A stretch of DNA of 64,000 nucleotides from Companilactobacillus ginsenosidimutans (GTDB lineage Bacteria > Bacillota > Bacilli > Lactobacillales > Lactobacillaceae). Each line of letters starts with the position of its first letter. The first letter of the stretch is position 1. The notes below the pieces were generated by a model, which did not search any database, was not told the DNA's origin, and saw nothing but the letters and a program-made list of their open reading frames with translations. A program made the position numbers and the translations under genes. Shown one piece after another: positions 43,863 through 51,444 of this stretch. Location of the stretch: the NCBI RefSeq assembly GCF_001050475.1, contig NZ_CP012034.1:124001-188000 (forward strand), read 5' to 3'.

Positions 43863-44564
43863 ATCAAAACGTTAATCGTAGTTTCACACCCAGATATAAG
43901 CAATTCACAGACCCAACAATTTTTGAAAAAGGGATCTGAATTAACTGATGCAATTTGGCATCACGTTGAAGGTTTGAAAAGTATTGAAGTAGATTTAGAA
44001 AGAAAACTGCTTGAGTCAGCTGACCGAGTTATTTTCCAATTTCCACTGTATTGGTACGCCGCACCGGCTGGATTTAAGAAGTGGCTGGATACAGTAATGA
44101 GTCGTAACTTTGTTTATGGGGATGGACAATTTCATCTTGAAGGCAAAGAATTAGGTATTGTCGTGACAACAGGATTACCGGCCAAAGATTTTAAGATTGG
44201 TGGAATTGAAGACATCACTCTTGATGATGTTTTAGCACCATATCGAGCTTTCGCAAGACGGTCACATATGAAAGTATTACCTTATCTATTAGTTGATCAG
44301 TATTGGTATAAAACTGAAAATCAACAAATGCAGTTGTTGATGGATTATCAAAGATATCTCAGTCAAGATTACCCCGATTCATTGAATAACCGTCAAGCTT
44401 GGTTTGAGAAGCGACTTAAGTCATTTGTTGATAATCTTCCCGAAGATAGTCAAACTTCAGGAAAATTGATTTTGGATACTTATCAACAACAGATTGAGAA
44501 TTTGGATCAATTGAATGACACTTTGAAGATGATTAAAGAAGGGGAGGACGATAGTCTTGAGTAA
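43863..44564 (+). CDS. NAD(P)H-dependent oxidoreductase, flavodoxin-like fold (quinone reductase / KefF type)
   Basis: Family features: N-terminal KTLIVVSHPDISNSQTQQ (first strand and flavin phosphate loop), VIFQFPLYWYAAPAGFKKWLDTV and VYGDGQFHLEGKELGIVVTTG. The protein homology begins at an ATC codon (43863) with AAGGTG 6 nt upstream, and no ATG, GTG or TTG exists in frame further up. The first canonical start, TTG 43923, would remove the first strand. So either ATC is the start, or the start codon has mutated and expression is reduced. The C-terminal ~45 residues form a charged helix. Confidence 0.7.
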   Translation: MKTLIVVSHPDISNSQTQQFLKKGSELTDAIWHHVEGLKSIEVDLERKLLESADRVIFQFPLYWYAAPAGFKKWLDTVMSRNFVYGDGQFHLEGKELGIVVTTGLPAKDFKIGGIEDITLDDVLAPYRAFARRSHMKVLPYLLVDQYWYKTENQQMQLLMDYQRYLSQDYPDSLNNRQAWFEKRLKSFVDNLPEDSQTSGKLILDTYQQQIENLDQLNDTLKMIKEGEDDSLE

Positions 44565-44736
44565 TCAAAATATTTGGTTAGTTGAACAAGTTAAGGCTCT
44601 TGCTAAGCAACAGCCTGCTTATGAGGATCGTGCGTTTTTGTTTGCTTTGCAGTCGGTTATTAAGGAACAACAGAAGCGGTCTGAACAGATTCAAAGTGAG
44701 CTGGATGGGAGGCTGTGGGATCATTCCACCTGGTGA
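44557..44736 (+). CDS. Small 59-aa helical protein, coupled to the oxidoreductase
   Basis: TTG 44557 overlaps the oxidoreductase stop and follows GGGGAGG (9 nt spacing). The product SNQNIWLVEQVKALAKQQPAYEDRAFLFALQSVIKEQQ... is helical, rich in Gln and charged residues, with no membrane segment, ending ELDGRLWDHSTW. I recognise no family. The overlap and ribosome site support a real gene, perhaps a partner of the oxidoreductase; it ends just before repeat E6. Confidence 0.65.
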   Translation: MSNQNIWLVEQVKALAKQQPAYEDRAFLFALQSVIKEQQKRSEQIQSELDGRLWDHSTW

Positions 44737-44764
44737 GTCTCTGCAGGAATTTGGTTTGATTTGC

Positions 44765-44936
44765 GGTTCACTGTCGATTCCGGAAGGAAATAGATTTTTT
44801 GGCTGGAACGTGGTGAATCGACTTGAAGCTAATTGCAAAGAACGCAATCATCTCCAAGCTCGATTTTATTCTAAGTGTGCTTCGCGCACTAAGAATAACC
44901 CCACCACTGAGCCAAAATCTATTTCCTTCCTCCATC
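44765..44936 (+). repeat. Structured intergenic repeat E6
   Basis: Copy 6, plus orientation: GGTTCACTGTC, basal GAT (44776-44778), loop TCC, arm 44782-44804 pairing with 44910-44930 (14 bp perfect plus TTTGGCT/AGCCAAA beyond a 2-nt bulge), loop TCC (44931-44933), basal ATC. Inside: GGAACGTGGTG closing with CACCAC, H1 CTTGAAGCT-AATTGC...GCAATC-ATCTCCAAG, and a TTATTCTAAGTGTGC-TTCG-type hairpin. It ends ~20 bp before a gene fragment whose 5' part is missing. Confidence 0.82.
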
Positions 44937-44955
44937 TCCCGCGCGTGTTCCAAAT

Positions 44956-46026
44956 GTGAAGATGAATGACGATCCAATACCTGATGTTCGAAAAATCAAA
45001 CAGGATAATACTTCTGGATTGATGCTTAGTTCCGGCTATGGTGGGGGAACTGCCAATATGGAGTATATGTCATTCACTGGATTGGCATTCAATCAATTTT
45101 CGAAGTCATTTCAATCTCCATATGTTCAACTAGTTCAAAAACAGGACAAGCCAGAGAATATTACCAATCAATTTAAGTATAAAAATGCGATTCATCCGTA
45201 TATTGGTACATTTTATAATCGTGCAAGTGTTTATCAGAAATTCGGCTTTCAAACATTCAGGAACAGTACCACATCGGGAAATTTGGCATTGAAATACACC
45301 GATTCCGTTAATGGTGGGACTTATATTAGTGATGATTCCGCCTATAAAGACGCTTTGTGGCAGGTTGATCAGCACAAAGGTGGCCAATTCATTAGTTTGG
45401 TAACGATGCAAAATCACATGTCATATGATTATGATTATCCTGATAATAAATTTGAAGTCGGGGGTTCTGCTACTAGTACGAAAAATAAACGTCAGTTGAA
45501 AAATTTTGCTAGAGGTCTCAATCTGACAGATTCTGCAACGCAAAGTTTTATTGAAAATATTAATAAAATCCAGAAACCCATTACGGTTGTATTTTATGGT
45601 GACCACTTGCCAGGCATTTATGATGGAAATGATATTTCTAAAAATAATGTGGTTGAACATGAAACTGATTACTTTATTTTCAGTAATAAATACGCGATTA
45701 ATCACGATAATGCTACTAAAAAGATGAGCGATAGCACTGCTATTACCGATCCCAATGGATTTATTCCTTTGGCATACAAGCAGATGGGGCAAAAGGTTAC
45801 GCCATTTTATGCGATGTTGACGAGAATTCAAGAGGATACTCCTGCTATGTCAAAGTGCACAGTTGGTGGTTCTGAGAGTCTTTATGTGAACAAGAAAACT
45901 GGTAAGAAAGTTAGTTATCATAATTTAACTTCTAAACAAAAAGAGCTTTTGAATGATTATAAGTTGATTCAGTATGATTTAACTGTTGGCAAAGGCTATA
46001 GTCTACAAGATGGTTTTACCAAATAG
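44956..46026 (+). pseudogene. 5'-truncated LTA-synthase-like (alkaline-phosphatase superfamily) gene
   Basis: The 356-residue frame has the C-terminal half of the LtaS-like sulfatase domain: SSGYGGGTANMEYMSFTGLA, SVYQKFGFQTF, SLVTMQNHMSY (metal His), VVFYGDHLPGIY (Asp-His metal ligands) and a tail LLNDYKLIQYDLTVGKGYS. The five membrane helices and the stretch with the catalytic threonine are missing; the frame starts at GTG 44956 without a convincing ribosome site. Repeat E6 lies directly upstream, at the apparent breakpoint. It is likely non-functional. Confidence 0.75.
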
Positions 46027-46031
46027 TAATT

Positions 46032-46058
46032 AAACGAGTCTAAATAGACTCGTTTTTT
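46032..46058 (+). terminator. Intrinsic terminator
   Basis: AACGAGTCTA and TAGACTCGTT pair around AA, followed by a T run, 6 bp after the truncated LtaS-like frame. It shows the 3' end of the ancestral gene is retained. Confidence 0.88.
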
Positions 46059-46102
46059 GTTATAGAAAAGTATTAAAATAATAGTAAATGGGAGATGAGA
46101 GT

Positions 46103-46648
46103 ATGAGTAGTTTAAAATTTGAAATTAGAGATATTACGCAAGTTTCTTATGATGCAATTGTTAATGCTGCTAACAAGTCATTACTTGGTGGTGGTGGAGT
46201 TGACGGCGCAATTCATCGTGCAGCCGGCCCACAATTATTGGAAGAATGTAAAACTTTGAATGGTTGTGAAACTGGAGAAGCTAAGATTACTAAGGGTTAC
46301 AACTTACCATCAAAGTATGTCATCCACACGGTTGGACCAGTTTATTCGGGCGCAGTTGATGATAAACGTATGTTGGAAAATTGTTACCGTAATTCTTTAT
46401 TAGTCGCTAAAGAAAACGATTTGCATCGTGTTGCTTTTTCAGCAATTTCAACGGGTGTCTACGGTTATCCATTGCCAGAAGCTGCTATTGTCGCTTTGAC
46501 GACTGTAAGTAATTGGTTAGCTGACAACGACGACTACGACATGGATATCTTATTAACCTGCTTTGATAATCGTGTTTACGACTCATATTCCGATTACGTC
46601 GAAAACTATCATGGTTCAAATGATTATTTGAATAAATTAAAATATTAG
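46103..46648 (+). CDS. Macrodomain protein (O-acetyl-ADP-ribose deacetylase type)
   Basis: The 181-aa macrodomain has [24 protein letters not shown], the ADP-ribose loop, plus [12 protein letters not shown] and [17 protein letters not shown], the second loop. It removes ADP-ribose esters or binds ADP-ribose. ATG 46103 follows GGGAGATGAGAG with correct spacing; an in-frame ATG at 46088 lies upstream of it. Monocistronic, with terminators on both sides. Confidence 0.93.
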   Translation: MSSLKFEIRDITQVSYDAIVNAANKSLLGGGGVDGAIHRAAGPQLLEECKTLNGCETGEAKITKGYNLPSKYVIHTVGPVYSGAVDDKRMLENCYRNSLLVAKENDLHRVAFSAISTGVYGYPLPEAAIVALTTVSNWLADNDDYDMDILLTCFDNRVYDSYSDYVENYHGSNDYLNKLKY

Positions 46649-46668
46649 TGCCAATGGCACTTTTTTTG
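46647..46668 (+). terminator. Terminator of the macrodomain gene
   Basis: AGTGCC-AAT-GGCACT followed by a seven-T run; the stem overlaps the TAG stop. Confidence 0.88.
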
Positions 46669-46734
46669 TATAAGATAGTTGATACAACAGTATTTAAATG
46701 TTAATTTAGACAACAACACAGAGGAGGGATTGTT

Positions 46735-47595
46735 TTGAAATATGCTATTACTGGTGGTACTGGTCATCTGGGATCACAAATCCTACAGGAACTTGCAAAA
46801 TTAGTTCCAGCATCAGATATTCACGTTGGCGTACATACGGTCAGCAAGGCTAAAAAGTTGGTCGAGCAAGGCTTTAATGTTAAAGGATTCGATTTTTTTG
46901 ACGAGGAAAGTCTTGAAGAATTACTTGCAGGGACTGATGTCTTCATTTACGTTCCAAGTAAGAGTCACACTAGCTACAGCCGTATTGGTGAGTTGGAAAA
47001 AGTTATTACTGCTGCCGAGCACGCTCAAGTTGGTCATGTTATTGCTATGGGATTCATTGCTGACCAAGTAAACAATCCTTTCGACTTGTCGGCATTTTAC
47101 GGATACTTGCCACGAAGATTTGCGGAAACTGATTTGAATTACACTATCATTCGTAATGCTTTGTACGCTGATCCATTGGTACCTTATTTGCCAGAATTGA
47201 TTGAGCGTAAAAATGTTATTTATCCTATGGGTGATGAAGCATTATCATTTATTTCATTGGAAGACAGTGCCAAGGCTTTCGCGAAGGTCGCCACAACATC
47301 TAAATTACGAGTTCCAGGAAGAATTTATACGTTATCACAATCAAGAAATTACACTATGCCTGAATTAGCTAAGGTGTTGTCTGAAATTTCAGGAAGTGAA
47401 ATTGGCTATCAACCTATGACTCTTCAAGAATTTTCTGATACTTACAATGAAGGTGGTGAAGGCCACATGCTATCATCAATGTATGATGCAGGTGGCAAAG
47501 GTTTTCTCAATATTGTTAGTGACGATTATCAAATAATCATGGGAAAACCAGCTACCGATTTGAAGGTATTTTTGAAGTCGAAATATTCTAAATAA
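46735..47595 (+). CDS. NAD(P)H-binding oxidoreductase, NmrA/QorB-like
   Basis: A 286-aa Rossmann protein: YAITGGTGHLGSQILQEL nucleotide loop, VFIYVPSKSHTSYSRIGELEKVI and the NYTIIRNALYADPLVPYLPEL segment of the QorB-like quinone reductase/NmrA group. TTG 46735 lies 7 nt after GAGGAGGGAT. A zinc-less quinone-reductase-like gene follows 15 bp later, so the pair may act on quinones or reactive carbonyls; substrate unproven. Confidence 0.85.
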   Translation: MKYAITGGTGHLGSQILQELAKLVPASDIHVGVHTVSKAKKLVEQGFNVKGFDFFDEESLEELLAGTDVFIYVPSKSHTSYSRIGELEKVITAAEHAQVGHVIAMGFIADQVNNPFDLSAFYGYLPRRFAETDLNYTIIRNALYADPLVPYLPELIERKNVIYPMGDEALSFISLEDSAKAFAKVATTSKLRVPGRIYTLSQSRNYTMPELAKVLSEISGSEIGYQPMTLQEFSDTYNEGGEGHMLSSMYDAGGKGFLNIVSDDYQIIMGKPATDLKVFLKSKYSK

Positions 47596-47610
47596 AAGTG
47601 AGGGATTATT

Positions 47611-48564
47611 ATGAAAGCAGTTGTTGTTACTAATCCGGGTGGACCGGAAGTTTTAGAATACAAAGATGTACCAACTCCAGAAGTTAAACCTGGATGGAGT
47701 TTGGTCAAGGTCAAGGGCTTTGGTATTAATCACTCAGAAATTTTTACTAGAAAAGGTGATTCACCATCGGTCAAATTTCCTCGTATTTTGGGAATTGAAT
47801 GTGTTGGCGAGATTGCAGAATCTACAGACTCTGAGCATTTGCCAAAAGGGCAAGCTGTTATGTCATTGATGGGCGAAATGGGACGTGCCTTTGATGGTGG
47901 ATATGCTGAATATACATTGCTACCAAATGAACAAATCTATCCCATTAACTCTAATTTGAGTTGGAAAGACCTCGCTGCTATTCCTGAAACTTATTACACA
48001 GCCTATGGTGCTTTGACTGGTTTGAAATTGACACAAGGCGATTCGCTGTTGATTCGTGGCGGTACTAGTGGTGTTGGTGTGGCTGCAACAAAACTTGCTA
48101 AAGCTATTGACCGAGACATTCATGTAACTGGTACAACTCGTAATCTTGGAAAAACCGATTTGATGAAATCCAAAGGTTATGACGATGTTGTCGAAGATAA
48201 AAATGGTTCGATTCAGACTGATTTACAATTCGACAAGATTCTTGATTTAATCGGACCCCAAGCACTCAGAGATTCGATGAGTATGTTGGCAGTCAACGGA
48301 ATTCTCAGTTCAACTGGTGAACTCGGCGGGGAATGGACTGTTCCTGATTTTGATCCAATTACAGATATTCCTACTGGTCGTTATTTAACTTCATTTTTAT
48401 CTGGGGATGTTAAGTTAAGCTGGTTACAAGATATGCTCAATATCATTGAAGATAAGCATGTTGATGTAACACCTACTAAGGTTTATAAATTATCAGAAGT
48501 TGATGCTGCTCATGCTTATCTCGAAAGTGGTCAAAGCATTGGTAAAGTTGTTGTATTAGTATAA
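47611..48564 (+). CDS. MDR-family alcohol dehydrogenase / NADPH:quinone oxidoreductase-like
   Basis: The 317-aa protein has a GroES-like N-domain (KAVVVTNPGGPEVLEYKDVP, GFGINHSEIFTRKG, FPRILGIECVGE) and a cofactor domain (IRGGTSGVGVAATKLAKAI). Zinc ligand cysteines are absent, which places it in the zeta-crystallin-like quinone reductases. It follows the QorB-like gene by 15 bp, with AGTGAGGG before the ATG, and shares its transcript. Confidence 0.88.
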   Translation: MKAVVVTNPGGPEVLEYKDVPTPEVKPGWSLVKVKGFGINHSEIFTRKGDSPSVKFPRILGIECVGEIAESTDSEHLPKGQAVMSLMGEMGRAFDGGYAEYTLLPNEQIYPINSNLSWKDLAAIPETYYTAYGALTGLKLTQGDSLLIRGGTSGVGVAATKLAKAIDRDIHVTGTTRNLGKTDLMKSKGYDDVVEDKNGSIQTDLQFDKILDLIGPQALRDSMSMLAVNGILSSTGELGGEWTVPDFDPITDIPTGRYLTSFLSGDVKLSWLQDMLNIIEDKHVDVTPTKVYKLSEVDAAHAYLESGQSIGKVVVLV

Positions 48565-48571
48565 AAAAACT

Positions 48572-48635
48572 ATCCTCTTTTATTTTCTAATAATTATATA
48601 TATAATTATTTCAAGAAAATCAAAGGGGATTTTTT
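48572..48635 (+). terminator. Long hairpin terminator that also contains the next gene's ribosome site
   Basis: Arms 48572-48588 (ATCCTCTTTTATTTTCT) and 48614-48630 pair at 15 of 17 positions; the loop is a perfect 22-nt AT palindrome (48589-48610). Five T follow. The right arm includes AAAGGGG, the Shine-Dalgarno of the following gene (ATG 48638), so the fold both ends the upstream transcript and hides that ribosome site in read-through RNA. Confidence 0.75.
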
Positions 48636-48637
48636 AT

Positions 48638-49234
48638 ATGAACAAAGGTAGGGTTGAGGCATTTACAGATGCCATCATAGCAATTATTTTAACCATCATG
48701 ATTTTGGAATTTAAAGTTCCTGAATCAACCAAACTTAGCGCAATTATTCCGGACATTCCGTTTATTGTTTCTTATGCCATCGGTTATTTCTTTATTGGAA
48801 CTGCTTGGTATAATCATCACTACATGTTTTCAAAAACCAAACTGGTTACTCAACGGGTTTTCTGGACTAATATTGCCTGGATGTTTGCGACTTCATTTTT
48901 GCCAGTCGCAACGGCTTGGGTTGGTGAACATATCAATTCACGAGGTCCACAAATTTTTTATGCAATTATTTACACGTTGTGGTCAATTACTTATGCATTG
49001 TTGACTTACTATATTGCTGCTGATAATGAGAAAGCTGGCCATCCTGAAATTGCCAAGAGTATTCGCAGTATGAGAATTTACCGTTTTATGACCAATTGGA
49101 AAACACTATTAATCCATTTGGTGCTTTTAGTTCTAACGTTAATATTTATACCAGCATTGCAACTTGCATTGGTATTAATTCAAATTATTTTTGTCGGATC
49201 CAGATTCAACAAAGATAGTGATAAATTATTTTAA
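48638..49234 (+). CDS. TMEM175/DUF1211-family potassium channel
   Basis: The 198-aa protein begins with the hallmark first helix RVEAFTDAIIAIILTIMILEFKVP (RxxxFxD...), which lines the pore in TMEM175 channels, followed by five more hydrophobic helices with WYNHHYMFSKTKLVTQRVFWTNI and SMRIYRFMTNWK linkers. Bacterial TMEM175 proteins form tetrameric leak K+ channels. Its ribosome site lies in the hairpin described just upstream. Confidence 0.88.
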   Translation: MNKGRVEAFTDAIIAIILTIMILEFKVPESTKLSAIIPDIPFIVSYAIGYFFIGTAWYNHHYMFSKTKLVTQRVFWTNIAWMFATSFLPVATAWVGEHINSRGPQIFYAIIYTLWSITYALLTYYIAADNEKAGHPEIAKSIRSMRIYRFMTNWKTLLIHLVLLVLTLIFIPALQLALVLIQIIFVGSRFNKDSDKLF

Positions 49235-49239
49235 TCCGA

Positions 49240-49277
49240 AATAAAAGTTCATTTTTCTTTGAAAATGAACTTTTATT
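49240..49277. terminator. Perfect 16-bp hairpin after the TMEM175 gene
   Basis: AATAAAAGTTCATTTT (49240-49255) and AAAATGAACTTTTATT (49262-49277) are fully complementary with a 6-nt loop. The T-tract is inside the right arm, so termination may be weak. Confidence 0.65.
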
Positions 49278-49302
49278 GTGTGTAAAATGAGTAGAGTTAG
49301 GA

Positions 49303-49980
49303 GTGAGATATATCAAAAATTCATATGGAGTTAGATTGATTGGCTTAGTCTTAGGCTTAATTCTAAATGCTTTAGGCAACGGTCTTTGCATTTCATCAAA
49401 TATGGGTAGTGGTATTTGGACAGCATCTGCCGTTAATATGCATCAGTGGTTAGGCATCGATACGGGTGTTTTGTTGATAATTATTGGTGTAATAAATGCT
49501 TTGACTAATCAAATTTTGATTCACAAGATTGATATTAAACGATTCGTCGGTCAAATTATCTTCGTATTATTTTATGGATATTTCATCGATATTTTCACTT
49601 GGATTTTTGATCAACTAGGGATGCCACACTATAATATCGTCGCTAGAGGCTTTTTCGCTATCTTAGGGATAGTTTTCTTCTGTATCGCAATATCACTGTA
49701 TCAGCGGGCAAATATCATCATGCACCCTAATGACGACACAACCAACATCCTCAGATTTCATTATTTGAAGGGAAATGCGACCTTATCTCAAGTAATTGAT
49801 TTTATTCCACCGATCATTGTGGTGTTGATCTCATTTATTTACACACACCAAATTTATTCAATTAATATTGCAACGTTATTCTCAATTATTTTCAACGGGA
49901 TATTAATTGCTACGGCTGATAAATACATCTGGCCAGGTTTGAAGCATAACTTTACAGTTAAATTTCAGAACAGGAGCTAA
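49303..49980 (+). CDS. YczE/YitT-like integral membrane protein
   Basis: The 225-aa protein has about five to six hydrophobic helices with VRLIGLVLGLILNALGNGLCISSNMGSGIWTASAV, matching the YczE-like 'G.GL....ADLG..PWD' start, and NIIMHPNDDTTNILR. Function unknown in the family. The frame opens with GTG 49303, but the strong AGGAG (49299-49303) is ideally spaced to ATC 49312 (IKNSYGVRL), where homologues usually start. The esterase gene follows after 2 bp. Confidence 0.8.
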   Translation: MRYIKNSYGVRLIGLVLGLILNALGNGLCISSNMGSGIWTASAVNMHQWLGIDTGVLLIIIGVINALTNQILIHKIDIKRFVGQIIFVLFYGYFIDIFTWIFDQLGMPHYNIVARGFFAILGIVFFCIAISLYQRANIIMHPNDDTTNILRFHYLKGNATLSQVIDFIPPIIVVLISFIYTHQIYSINIATLFSIIFNGILIATADKYIWPGLKHNFTVKFQNRS

Positions 49981-49982
49981 TT

Positions 49983-50909
49983 ATGGATAAAGAAGTCAGA
50001 TTTGAAAATGTTGAAATGTCAGTTCCACAAATTGATGAACATCAAGATGTCACATATTCGCAAGTTAATTTGGGAATCGATGTTCGAGACTTGAAGATGT
50101 CAATTTTGGTTCCACGTACCAAACAAAAAAAGCCAGCAGTATTATATTTCCCAGGTGGCGGTTTCACGAAAGCAAATTATCATAAGTTTATTCAATTAAG
50201 GTCCAAACTTGCTGAAGTGGGGATGGTTGTTGCTGCAGCCGAATATCGAGTAATTCCTGATCAATTTCCATCACTAGTTTTGGATGCCAAGAACGCTTTG
50301 AAATACTTGTATGACAATGCCGATTTGTACAATATTGATACGACTAGAATCGCTGTATTAGGTGATTCAGCCGGTGGATACTTGTCACAATTTTTAGGCG
50401 CAACGTCTGAAAGCTCAGACTTACTTCCAACAAGAATGAACGTTGATCAAACTAAAGTTAAAGCTGTAGTTTCACTCTATGGGTTCTCTGATTTATTGAG
50501 AATTGGGGATGGAATTGATGGTGCAGAAGATTTCCATGCAGGAACAACTTCACCAGAAGCTTTGTTGGTAAACGGGATTTCATTTGGTACCGATTTGAGT
50601 GCCAGCATTTGTGACAATCCTGAACGTGCCAGAGAGGCTAGTCCTTTGAGTTATGTTAAAGAAGGGTTGCCACCATTCCTATTAATGCATGGTGATAAAG
50701 ATGTCATCGTCTCTCAAAAACAAGCAGATTACATGGCCGCAGCTCTTGATGAAAAAGGTAATTCAGTTGTTCATGCAGTCGTTCACGGTGCAGGACATGG
50801 AACGTCTGAATGGTATCAACCACAAATTGCTGATTACATTATTGACTGGTTAGAAAAACAATTAGACTGGCAAGGACAAGGTTCACTTGAAAGCCAGTCA
50901 GAATTATAA
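49983..50909 (+). CDS. Alpha/beta hydrolase esterase
   Basis: The 308-aa protein has FPGGGFTKANYHKF (oxyanion loop), nucleophile Ser in VLGDSAGGYLSQ, acid in LLMHGDKDVIV and His in HGAGHGTSEW: a complete BD-FAE/HSL-like carboxylesterase without a signal peptide. It is 2 bp after the YczE-like gene and probably co-transcribed. Substrate unknown. Confidence 0.86.
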   Translation: MDKEVRFENVEMSVPQIDEHQDVTYSQVNLGIDVRDLKMSILVPRTKQKKPAVLYFPGGGFTKANYHKFIQLRSKLAEVGMVVAAAEYRVIPDQFPSLVLDAKNALKYLYDNADLYNIDTTRIAVLGDSAGGYLSQFLGATSESSDLLPTRMNVDQTKVKAVVSLYGFSDLLRIGDGIDGAEDFHAGTTSPEALLVNGISFGTDLSASICDNPERAREASPLSYVKEGLPPFLLMHGDKDVIVSQKQADYMAAALDEKGNSVVHAVVHGAGHGTSEWYQPQIADYIIDWLEKQLDWQGQGSLESQSEL

Positions 50910-50949
50910 AAAAAACCGTTAATCCAATTATTTGAATTAGCGGTTTTTT
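50909..50949. terminator. Bidirectional terminator
   Basis: AAAAACCGTTAAT... pairs with ...AATTAGCGGTTTTTT around TTATTTG, between the esterase and a convergent small gene. Confidence 0.8.
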
Positions 50950-50955
50950 GAGTTA

Positions 50956-51234
50956 CTATCTAGATTTAACAAGGTGCTTGCCTAAATCATGCCAGACATT
51001 ACTCTTGTCGATAAATTGCAATAAATCATAAATTCTATCTGAGTTAACGTTTCGATCTTTTAGAGAAATATGTTGGATATTGTAGTACATTTTATCGAGC
51101 AAAGCACCATTGTCGTATCCAGCAATAATTTTTGTACGGAATGCTTCAAGCACTGGGATCAAAGAAGTACCCTCAGTGTCTGACATTACATCATCAATCA
51201 AGTTTAAGAGTTCTAATCTATTCTTCTTTCTCAT
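50956..51234 (-). CDS. Small helical protein, possible bacteriocin immunity protein
   Basis: The 92-aa soluble protein is almost entirely amphipathic helix: LELLNLIDDVMSD, LIPVLEAFRTKIIAGYD, LLDKMYYNIQHI, RIYDLLQFIDKS, WHDLGKHLVKSR. Size, charge and four-helix pattern recall the EntA/PedB immunity family that protects against pediocin-like bacteriocins. No bacteriocin gene is near, so it would be an orphan immunity gene. GGTTTCCCC complement (GGGGAAACC) before the ATG is a modest ribosome site. Confidence 0.5.
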   Translation of the reverse strand: MRKKNRLELLNLIDDVMSDTEGTSLIPVLEAFRTKIIAGYDNGALLDKMYYNIQHISLKDRNVNSDRIYDLLQFIDKSNVWHDLGKHLVKSR

Positions 51235-51381
51235 GGGGAAACCTCCAACAAGATATATAAAAATGTTGCAATATGTATATTAAAAATGATAGCAAAATGT
51301 TCAATATATATTTGACATTTTCAAATTAAATATACAAAAAAATCATGAGGTATTCAACCGATTTGCGCTAAATTTGTTTAA

Positions 51382-51421
51382 TAAAAACGTTTCCAAATAA
51401 TAACTAATTATATGCTATACT
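51382..51421 (+). promoter_or_regulatory. Promoter with overlapping cre-like site
   Basis: TAAAAACGTTTCCA (51382-51395) matches the cre consensus TGNAANCGNTNNCA except at base 2. It is followed by an extended -10, TGCTATACT (51413-51421), 24 nt before the next gene's ATG. The cre would overlap the -35 region, which predicts repression. Confidence 0.5.
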
Positions 51422-51444
51422 TGAGAAAAATTTAGGAGTTAATT

